Of a DNA stretch of 64,000 nt, positions 37,224-43,857 are shown one piece after another. Origin of the DNA: Alteromonas sp. BMJM2 (GTDB taxonomy: Bacteria > Pseudomonadota > Gammaproteobacteria > Enterobacterales > Alteromonadaceae); contig NZ_JAPVOT010000001.1 in assembly GCF_027257845.1 (NCBI RefSeq), forward strand, positions 1 through 64,000, written 5' to 3'. The position numbers and the translations under genes are program-made. Under the pieces are notes generated by a model. The model worked only from the letters and a program-made list of their open reading frames with translations, searched no databases and was not told the DNA's origin. Within the stretch, counting starts at the first letter, position 1, and each line of letters opens with the position of its first letter.

Positions 37224-37595
37224 ATGTCTTTTCTAAAATGGGTTTCTTCAGGAATAGTCGTGTCGTTACTCATCGTTATGATAGGAGTAGTAGGCAATGG
37301 AAATACCTTTGTAAGTCAGGCTACTGCTGAGGATAATGCAAAGCCGTATCATACAGACATTACGGATGTGGAAGAGACTTACACCAGCATGGAATTTAAC
37401 GTAAATAGAAAAACTCATCTATTACGTAAAACTCGAATTGAATTTTACCTTGCGCAAGCGAAACAGGCGGACAAGCGTGGGTGGGATCATCAACGCAAAG
37501 ACATTATGAGAAGAGTAGAAAACATTTTAGCGCATCACCTAACGCAGTATGCGCAAGAAGTTGACGCTGAAATGTCGCAGTATACCTCTGCTTAA
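37224..37595 (+). CDS. Hypothetical protein with N-terminal signal or anchor
   Basis: A 123-residue protein I do not recognise. Residues 1-35 form a hydrophobic segment (VVSLLIVMIGVVGNG) of a signal anchor or uncleaved signal peptide. The rest is strongly polar and helical: HLLRKTRIEFYLAQAKQADKRG, then KDIMRRVENILAHHLTQYAQ. It is likely exported to the periplasm or anchored there with a helical C-terminal domain. The start is supported by AAGGAG seven bases upstream. No neighbour suggests a function. Confidence 0.6.
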   Translation: MSFLKWVSSGIVVSLLIVMIGVVGNGNTFVSQATAEDNAKPYHTDITDVEETYTSMEFNVNRKTHLLRKTRIEFYLAQAKQADKRGWDHQRKDIMRRVENILAHHLTQYAQEVDAEMSQYTSA

Positions 37596-37704
37596 CCTTC
37601 TCCGAGTATTGCTTAATACTGCCAGCTAAAATTTTGAGCGTTTTAACTGCTGCAGCAATGCACGGAAAAAAACGACACGCTTTACTTCTCTGTCCTTTAA
37701 ATCG

Positions 37705-38148
37705 CTATCTTTGTTCGTCAGCGTTAAAGCAGCTACCAAGTTTGTCTAGTAAGTAACGAAGCTGCACGCTTTCTTCATGGCTCATGCCTTCTAATTTGCA
37801 CAGCATCTGCGAGGGTACGTCTTGGGCCATTTGCTTTTTCGATTTACCTTCCTCGGTGAGCATTACTCGTTTAACTCGCTTGTCGTGTTCGTCTTTTTCA
37901 ATAGTGAGGAATTGTTTTTCATTCAGCTTTTTAAGAATAAGCGTCATAGCTCCACCATCAATCGCGGTGCGCTCTAATAGTTCGGCAATGGTGATGTTAT
38001 TCGCTTCCCACAAAGCCATAAGCGTAATGTACTGCGGATAAGTAATATCCAGCGCCTTCAACAGGGGCCTGTAAGCACGTGTAAATGCATTTGAAAGCGT
38101 ATAAAAGCGATGACAAAGCTGATTTTCTAATTTTAGTAATTCAGACAT
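37705..38148 (-). CDS. ohrR: Organic-hydroperoxide-sensing MarR-family repressor
   Basis: From ATG 38148 (GGAG nine bases upstream) the protein has 147 residues. The N-terminus LKLENQLCHRFYTLSNAFTR matches OhrR, with the reactive Cys at residue 12. The winged helix-turn-helix covers about 45-110 (WEANNITIAELLERTAIDGG, then LILKKLNEKQFL). In this family, organic hydroperoxides oxidise the Cys and release the repressor from the ohr operator. It is divergent from ohr, and two palindromes lie between them, which fits autoregulation as well as control of ohr. An in-frame ATG 12 bases upstream is less likely. Confidence 0.93.
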   Translation of the reverse strand: MSELLKLENQLCHRFYTLSNAFTRAYRPLLKALDITYPQYITLMALWEANNITIAELLERTAIDGGAMTLILKKLNEKQFLTIEKDEHDKRVKRVMLTEEGKSKKQMAQDVPSQMLCKLEGMSHEESVQLRYLLDKLGSCFNADEQR

Positions 38149-38178
38149 AGGCAACTCCAATTCAATAGAGTTTTATAT

Positions 38179-38190
38179 TTTGTATGCAAA
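38179..38190. promoter_or_regulatory. OhrR-type operator 1
   Basis: TTTGTATGCAAA, an imperfect palindrome (one base pair differs from the second copy). The flanks ATTT..GTACTT resemble those of the second copy. It is 31-42 bases upstream of the ohrR start codon, in the divergent region. Confidence 0.65.
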
Positions 38191-38226
38191 GTACTTGAAC
38201 TTCAAGCCGAGATAGTGTTATTTTAT

Positions 38227-38238
38227 TTTGCATGCAAA
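38227..38238. promoter_or_regulatory. OhrR-type operator 2
   Basis: TTTGCATGCAAA, a perfect 12-base palindrome, followed by GTAAGT. The two copies are 48 bases apart centre to centre, so each gene of the divergent pair can have its own operator. Assignment to OhrR follows from position; sequence specificity is inferred. Confidence 0.7.
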
Positions 38239-38305
38239 GTAAGTGTGGCTAACTAAAGTCTTCGCTTGCTGTTTTGCAATTTTCTTTTTAACAATGGAGT
38301 TTATG

Positions 38306-38734
38306 ATGCATACATTACAACAGGTCGTTTATACCGGTACAGCAACGGCAACAGGCGGAAGAGAAGGCACGGCAAAATCTAGTGACGGAAGGCTTGAGCT
38401 TGGGCTATCTACACCAAAAGAACTTGGCGGCGCAGGTGGGCAAGGGACAAACCCTGAGCAAATGTTTGCAGCAGGGTACTCAGCCTGCTTCATCGGTGCA
38501 CTGAAGCACGTTGCTGCTTCACAAAAAATTAGATTGTCAGACGACATTAGCGTAACTGGCGATGTGTCTATTGGGCCTATTGAGCAAGGCTTTGCCATAG
38601 CCGTCAAGCTTACTGTCGACCTTGGTGATATGGAAACAGGCAAGGCTCAGGCGCTAGTAGATGCAGCGCACCAAGTGTGCCCATACTCAAATGCTACTCG
38701 CGGCAATATTGAAGTAGAAATAGCACTAGCCTAA
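38306..38734 (+). CDS. ohr: Organic hydroperoxide resistance peroxidase
   Basis: Thiol peroxidase that reduces organic hydroperoxides in the cytoplasm. From ATG 38306 the product is 142 residues, the usual size. The key residues fall at the standard positions: Arg19, Glu51, peroxidatic Cys61 in GYSACF and resolving Cys125 in HQVCPYS. ATG 38303 directly before is the alternative; the Shine-Dalgarno TGGAG favours 38306. It is divergent from its regulator gene and carries the expected operator palindromes upstream. A perfect 12-base hairpin lies 15 bases after the stop. Confidence 0.96.
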   Translation: MHTLQQVVYTGTATATGGREGTAKSSDGRLELGLSTPKELGGAGGQGTNPEQMFAAGYSACFIGALKHVAASQKIRLSDDISVTGDVSIGPIEQGFAIAVKLTVDLGDMETGKAQALVDAAHQVCPYSNATRGNIEVEIALA

Positions 38735-39049
38735 ATAATTACAATGATTCAATGGCCACTGTCTCCCAGTGGCCATTGAGCCTGCGCTAAAGCCGTGCTT
38801 CAGCGGAATCGAAACCTCACAACTACCGAATTCTTTTGTTGTCCAATCCCAGAGCCACTGCGCCCACATCATCACTCAACCCAGTTAGTAAAGTTGGTGT
38901 TAAACGCTACCAGTCTCTTTCCTTATTGTTATTTATCGCCCCTGAAGTCTCGACTTGCTACTATGATCATGTAGAACGAACTCTTAGACAGAATTGCCCA
39001 AACTTGTAAAGAAACAGAACAAGCTGGATAGAACTAGAAAGGAAGAAGC
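38735..39049. other. 315-bp gap between ohr and the M1 peptidase gene
   Basis: Only the hairpin at 38750-38778 is prominent. The Shine-Dalgarno AGGAAG lies before the M1 peptidase start. I see no gene. Confidence 0.45.
38750..38778 (+). terminator. Perfect 12-base hairpin after ohr without a U-tract
   Basis: CAATGGCCACTG (38750-38761) and CAGTGGCCATTG (38767-38778) pair perfectly around the loop TCTCC. No T-run follows, so this is not a classical intrinsic terminator. It may protect the ohr mRNA 3' end. Confidence 0.55.
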
Positions 39050-41035
39050 ATGAAACAATATGGGAACCACACTATGAGCTACTGCAAAATGCTAGCTACG
39101 CTAATTTGTGTACCAGCACTTTTTGCGTGCAGCGATGCCACAACTGAGCCTGCAAACCAGGCCGACGCTAGCGCTGCCATGAAAGATGTTGCAAAAGAAA
39201 ATATGGGAAATAAGGCGGCCGAAGACAACGCTAGAGCAGAAATTACAGAGGGGTCATCTGATATGGCCTCAGGCGCTGATTATCATTCATTCTCTAATCC
39301 CGATGAAGTACGGGTAACGCATTTGGCATTAGATCTTAGCGCTAATTTTGATACTCAGCAGTTATCAGGGAGTGCAACGCTCAAGGTAGAGCGCACCAAC
39401 CCAAAATACAATGAGCTTGTTCTTGATACTCGCGCTCTTAAAATTGAAACTGTTACCGTAAATGGTGAGGCAGTTCCCTTTACTTTAGGCGAAACCGATG
39501 TTGACCTAGGAACGCCTCTTTCCATCTCGTTACCCGAGAACGCCAATCAAGTTACCGTGAACTATGCCACATCACCAAGTGCGTCAGGCGTGCAGTGGCT
39601 CACACCAGCACAAACTGCAGGTAAAAAGCATCCGTTCTTATTTACTCAAGCTCAGGCCGTTCACGCCAGAAGCTTTATACCATTGCAAGATTCCCCACAA
39701 GTGCGTGTGACTTATGAGGCCACCATTAAAACACCGCCAAGCTTATTGGCAGTAATGAGCGCAGCAAACGATCCTCAAACGAAGCGCGATGGTGAATATA
39801 CCTTTACCATGCCGCAGCCAATTCCTTCTTATCTTATTGCATTAGCCATTGGCGATCTGCAGTTTAAGGCCATGGGGGAGAGAACAGGGGTGTATGCCGA
39901 ACCTGCGCTTCTTGAAAGTGCAGCTAAAGAGTTTGAAGACACCGAAGCAATGCTCGAAGTCACTGAAGAGACTTACGGCCCTTATCAGTGGGACAGATAC
40001 GATCTTCTCATTTTACCACCATCGTTTCCCTTTGGTGGCATGGAAAACCCTCGTCTCTCGTTTATCACGCCAACTGTAATTGCGGGTGACAAAAGTCTAG
40101 TGTCTCTTATTGCACATGAGTTAGCTCATAGCTGGTCTGGAAATACAGTTACCAACGCTACATGGCGTGATTTGTGGCTAAACGAAGGCTTTACCACCTA
40201 TTTAACCTATCGCATCATGGAAATGATTTATGGTCATGAGCGGTTTAAAAAAGAGGCCGTGCTAGGCTATCAAGACTTGCAAAACGATATCGCTGCGCTA
40301 GAACAAAACGATGAAATTCTTGCTATCGATTTACGTGGTCGTAACCCTGACGACGTATTTTCAAATATCCCTTACGAAAAAGGCGCGCTTTTTCTTCGAG
40401 AGTTAGAGCAAAAAGTAGGGCGTGAGAATTTTGATGCATTTTTAATGCAGTACTTCGAAGACTTTGCATTCAAAAGCATCACTACAGATACCTTTATCGA
40501 CTATTTGAACGAGACGCTACTTAAGCAATATCCAGAAAAGTTAGACGCTGGGCGTATTCAGCAGTGGATTTTTGAACCTGGTATTCCAGAAGGTGCACCG
40601 AAGCCTGAGTCTGATGCTTTTGTTAATATCGATAAGGTACGCAGCGAATGGCTAGCGAATACCACGAAGGCAAGTGCCATTGACACTGTGCAATGGACAG
40701 TGCATGAATGGTTATACTTCCTTAACAATATGCCTGAGTCGTTAACCGACAAGCAGCTTGTCGAATTAGACAGTGCGTTTTCGCTAACAGAAACGCAAAA
40801 CAACGAAATTGCCCACAGCTGGCTGATGATTGCGGTAGCCAATGAGTACAAGCCAGCATACGAGCGTTTATACAACTATCTGGTTAGCATTGGCCGCAAC
40901 AAATTGGTTAAGCCGCTTTATCGCACACTTTCGCAAACACCAGAAGGGAAAGCATTTGCGAAAAAAGCATTTGAAGAGGCAAAGCCTGGCTACCATCCAT
41001 TAACGATAAGAGCCAACGAAGGTTTTGTTAATTAA
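39050..41035 (+). CDS. M1-family aminopeptidase, probable lipoprotein
   Basis: A zinc aminopeptidase of 661 residues similar in layout to leukotriene-A4-hydrolase-type enzymes. The N-terminus has a lipobox-like LFACS near residues 24-28, so the protein is likely lipid-anchored in the envelope. An acidic low-complexity linker follows to about residue 75. The exopeptidase motif is GGMENPRLSF near residues 331-340. Zinc ligands are His356 and His360 in HELAH with Glu379 in NEGFTTY, 18 residues on. A C-terminal helical domain follows. ATG 39050 has AGGAAG upstream; an internal start nine codons later is possible. It probably breaks down peptides outside the inner membrane. Confidence 0.93.
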   Translation: MKQYGNHTMSYCKMLATLICVPALFACSDATTEPANQADASAAMKDVAKENMGNKAAEDNARAEITEGSSDMASGADYHSFSNPDEVRVTHLALDLSANFDTQQLSGSATLKVERTNPKYNELVLDTRALKIETVTVNGEAVPFTLGETDVDLGTPLSISLPENANQVTVNYATSPSASGVQWLTPAQTAGKKHPFLFTQAQAVHARSFIPLQDSPQVRVTYEATIKTPPSLLAVMSAANDPQTKRDGEYTFTMPQPIPSYLIALAIGDLQFKAMGERTGVYAEPALLESAAKEFEDTEAMLEVTEETYGPYQWDRYDLLILPPSFPFGGMENPRLSFITPTVIAGDKSLVSLIAHELAHSWSGNTVTNATWRDLWLNEGFTTYLTYRIMEMIYGHERFKKEAVLGYQDLQNDIAALEQNDEILAIDLRGRNPDDVFSNIPYEKGALFLRELEQKVGRENFDAFLMQYFEDFAFKSITTDTFIDYLNETLLKQYPEKLDAGRIQQWIFEPGIPEGAPKPESDAFVNIDKVRSEWLANTTKASAIDTVQWTVHEWLYFLNNMPESLTDKQLVELDSAFSLTETQNNEIAHSWLMIAVANEYKPAYERLYNYLVSIGRNKLVKPLYRTLSQTPEGKAFAKKAFEEAKPGYHPLTIRANEGFVN

Positions 41036-41106
41036 GCGCTTTATGAGTAATGAATTAAAGAGTGAGTAGGTAAAGCCTGTTCTCTCAGAATATACGCTGT
41101 ATAAAG

Positions 41107-41138
41107 GCCCTATCAACTTTGGCTGGTAGGGCTTTTTT
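41107..41138 (+). terminator. Terminator after the M1 aminopeptidase gene
   Basis: GCCCTA (41107-41112) pairs with TAGGGC (41127-41132), followed by TTTTTT. It is about 70 bases after the stop codon. Confidence 0.8.
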
Positions 41139-41254
41139 ATGCATCTCAAATATGAAAACGGCAGCAAAAATGGTAGTGCAAATACCTGATATGAAGAATG
41201 TCTTTAAAATCTATTCGCCTGTGTTGCTACATAGCTTGAGTTGTTGCATTCTTG

Positions 41255-41289
41255 TTCATTATTCATTATTCATTATTCATTATTCATTA
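41255..41289 (+). repeat. Tandem heptanucleotide repeat (TTCATTA)5
   Basis: Five perfect TTCATTA units run from 41255 to 41289 with a partial sixth (TTC). The array ends about 130 bases before the first gene of the export operon. Arrays of this kind change copy number easily by slippage. Confidence 0.9.
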
Positions 41290-41419
41290 TTCTTTTGTTT
41301 ATGGTGCCAATGAGATAGGGTAAAAAACAAGAAATGTGACTCGAAATAAGTTAAAAAATAAACGTTACTACACGCTATGATGGCATGGACATGCTGCCAC
41401 TTTATGGGAAGGAATCTAT

Positions 41420-41884
41420 ATGAAAAACATTTATGCCATATGTGCATTCGCCATTTTTGCCTCAAATATTGCAGCTGCAAAAACAGTAGTCGGCTATGCA
41501 GAGATGACACGGATTTATCAAGACTACATTGTTGGTGACGGGATCAGTAAACCCAAAATGCCAAAGTTTTATCTATTTGATACAGAAACAAATACTCTTC
41601 TAGCACGAGATAAGGTTATTGAAGTACTTGGCTTAGCGCCTTCTGACGTAGACAAAGTCAAAAACTTTATTGGCGACGCAATTGACCTCCCCAAATCGGT
41701 ATCTGTACCGTCGTCATTGCTTAAACTTGAAGCAGACAATCAGTATGTAATGTTTTATTTCAATATGCCAAAAGATGCGTATGGGGCTGTGGTTGCTTAC
41801 CACCCCACTATTAAGGAAGACCATGCCTTTTTGGTTAATACCGTTTCTGAGCGGTCCGATGTTCAGCTACTTTTAACATTCTAA
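41420..41884 (+). CDS. Secreted small protein, first gene of an ABC export operon
   Basis: A protein of 154 residues that I do not recognise. The signal peptide is clear (AICAFAIFASNIAAA, cleavage near residue 21). The mature part has mixed alpha/beta character, with no cysteine pair and no double-glycine leader, so it is not a typical bacteriocin precursor. Residues 90-154 are strand-rich and end LLLTF. It begins an operon with a membrane-fusion protein, ATPase and permease (gaps of 22 bases, then overlaps). It could be the exported cargo, a periplasmic partner of the exporter or an immunity-like protein. Confidence 0.7.
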   Translation: MKNIYAICAFAIFASNIAAAKTVVGYAEMTRIYQDYIVGDGISKPKMPKFYLFDTETNTLLARDKVIEVLGLAPSDVDKVKNFIGDAIDLPKSVSVPSSLLKLEADNQYVMFYFNMPKDAYGAVVAYHPTIKEDHAFLVNTVSERSDVQLLLTF

Positions 41885-41906
41885 AATTACACGCCAAGGA
41901 GTGGGT

Positions 41907-43169
41907 ATGGAAATTCCTAGTCTAGAAAGAGAAAGCACGGCGACATGGCTGAAAGGCCCCTTAGTCGTTTTGTTTGCTATTGGCGCCTGTCTGCTTCTTT
42001 GGCAATACTTACTAACTAGTGATCGAGATAGTAAAAGCAACTTATTTATCGAGGCTTACCCCGTAACCGCTAGCAACGCCGTTCGAGTGTTCGGCCAGTT
42101 ACAACCATTGCTTTCTTCTGTGGTTACCACCGATGTATCTGGCAAGATTGCAGAAGTTAACGTGAGCCCTGGTTCAGTCGTCAGTCGTGGTGATGTTTTG
42201 GTGAGACTGATGAATCCTTCCCTTAATCGAGAAATAGAAGAACTTGAACTTTCTATTTTGTCGAAAAAAGTGAAAGAAAAGTCTAACGTAATTACGTCTC
42301 AGCAGGCTCTGCTTGAGCAAAAAAATAATGTTACGTTTGCGACTTCTGACTTAAATTCACTTGAGATTGAATTGACCGCCACAGATCAGCTCTATCAGTC
42401 TGGTATCGTTTCCCGTCTCAACTATGTCAAGCTAAAGGCGAGTGTCGAGCGAGCGCGCGTTACTTTGGAAGCAGAAAAGGGAAAGTTGCAGTCATTAGCC
42501 AATACAAATCAAGCGTTATCAGAAGTCGCCCAGGCAGAGTTAAAGATCCTGCTTAATAAAAAGGATTACGTTGAGCAACAAGTGAAATCGCTGGATATTC
42601 TTGCTCAAGAAAGTGGCGTTGTGACGCTGATTAACGATGGGATGGAAGTTGGCTCAACGCTTCAAGAGGCAGACTTTGTTGCTCAAATTGCTGATCCACT
42701 GGATATGTATGCACGTCTTTCCGTTACCGCATCCGAGGCCGCGCAAGTAGAGGTGGGTATGAGTACGGTGATTAATATCAGAGGGGAAAGGGTAACCGCT
42801 AGAGTGTCACGCGTGTCTCCTTACGTTGTGGAAAATCAGATTGAGTTTGACGCTGCATTTGATGCGACATTGCCAGGCGGTGCAATTCCTAATATGAATA
42901 TATCGGGAGAGGTCATATCCAAAGGCGAACAAGCTTTAGTGGGTTTACCTAAAATATCCCATGTAACGGATACGCGTAGTCGCTATACCCTGTATGTTCT
43001 CAATAAAAATACACAAACATTTGAGCTAAGACATGTGCTCATTAACGCCATTTCAGAAACCGAAATGTATGTGAGTGACGGGCTTGAAGTAGGCGAAACG
43101 GTACTTCTTGTCTCACCAGATGAATATGGATCTCGAGCGTCAATCAGTTATGCAGAAATCAGTTCCTAG
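41907..43169 (+). CDS. HlyD/MacA-type membrane fusion protein
   Basis: A periplasmic adaptor of 420 residues for a tripartite-type exporter. One TM segment lies near residues 14-33 (LVVLFAIGACLLLWQYLL). A lipoyl-like half-motif (VFGQLQPLLSSVVTTDVSGKI, in two pieces near 54-75) is followed by a coiled-coil hairpin (about 105-215) and the second lipoyl half, AQESGVVTLINDG. A beta-barrel and C-terminal domain complete it. ATG 41907 was chosen over the GTG at 41901 because GGAG then stands five bases upstream. The C-terminus overlaps the ATPase gene by 20 bases. Confidence 0.88.
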   Translation: MEIPSLERESTATWLKGPLVVLFAIGACLLLWQYLLTSDRDSKSNLFIEAYPVTASNAVRVFGQLQPLLSSVVTTDVSGKIAEVNVSPGSVVSRGDVLVRLMNPSLNREIEELELSILSKKVKEKSNVITSQQALLEQKNNVTFATSDLNSLEIELTATDQLYQSGIVSRLNYVKLKASVERARVTLEAEKGKLQSLANTNQALSEVAQAELKILLNKKDYVEQQVKSLDILAQESGVVTLINDGMEVGSTLQEADFVAQIADPLDMYARLSVTASEAAQVEVGMSTVINIRGERVTARVSRVSPYVVENQIEFDAAFDATLPGGAIPNMNISGEVISKGEQALVGLPKISHVTDTRSRYTLYVLNKNTQTFELRHVLINAISETEMYVSDGLEVGETVLLVSPDEYGSRASISYAEISS

Positions 43170-43857
43170 AACGCTAATTAATTTACAAAACGTCAGCAAA
43201 AGCTTTGTTAGCGGAAAAGTCTCTTACCATGCTGTACGCAACGCCAACCTGCAAATCACAGAAGGCGATATGGCCTCAATTCGAGGCACCTCGGGTAGTG
43301 GAAAAACCACGCTGTTGTCTATTATTGGGCTACTCGAGGAGTTAACGGATGGTCAATACGGTTTGTGCGACTTCCCTACGACACAACTCAAAGAAAAGCA
43401 GCTGTCTATTCTGCGCAACAAAAACATAGGCTGGGTTTTTCAGAATTTCAACCTTATCAATGACCTGACTGTAGCGCAAAACGTTTGCGCCCCTCTGCGA
43501 TACAACAAAAGTCTCAGCAGTAAAGCATATACAGCGCTGGTGACTGATGCGTTAATCGAAGTAGGCATGCTAGAGAAAGCCAATGCATTCCCTAGCCAAT
43601 TGTCAGGAGGTCAGCAGCAGCGAGTGGCCATTGCACGAGCAATAATTAATAAGCCTGACATTATCTTGGCCGATGAACCTACCGGCAATTTGGATAAAGA
43701 AAATTCCGGTAAAGTCATGAGCCTGCTTCAGCGTTTAAACGATTCAGGCGCTACTATTTTGGTGGTAACTCATGATTTAGACATTGCCAATATGTTTCCA
43801 ATCCAATACCGAATGGATGATGGAACATTGTCGCGACTGCACGTTAAAGCACCATGA
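43150..43857 (+). CDS. ABC transporter ATPase, MacB/LolD type
   Basis: A 235-residue ATPase. Walker A is GTSGSGKTT, the signature [14 protein letters not shown], and Walker B IILADEPTGNLD, all typical of the MacB/LolD/FtsE group, which drive extrusion or mechanotransmission in the periplasm rather than pass substrates through the membrane. The start ATG 43150 lies inside the adaptor gene and matches the family length; a longer reading from 43108 is unlikely. The stop overlaps the permease start (ATGA). The three genes are therefore translationally coupled. Confidence 0.9.
   Translation: MQKSVPRTLINLQNVSKSFVSGKVSYHAVRNANLQITEGDMASIRGTSGSGKTTLLSIIGLLEELTDGQYGLCDFPTTQLKEKQLSILRNKNIGWVFQNFNLINDLTVAQNVCAPLRYNKSLSSKAYTALVTDALIEVGMLEKANAFPSQLSGGQQQRVAIARAIINKPDIILADEPTGNLDKENSGKVMSLLQRLNDSGATILVVTHDLDIANMFPIQYRMDDGTLSRLHVKAP

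Larger units (their letters stand above)
41036..41419. other. 384-bp gap with terminator and heptamer repeats
   Basis: Contains the M1-peptidase terminator (41107-41138) and, further on, five tandem TTCATTA units (41255-41289). The rest is the probable promoter region of the export operon. GGAAGG lies nine bases before the ATG at 41420. A 64-codon frame within it looks non-coding. Confidence 0.5.
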
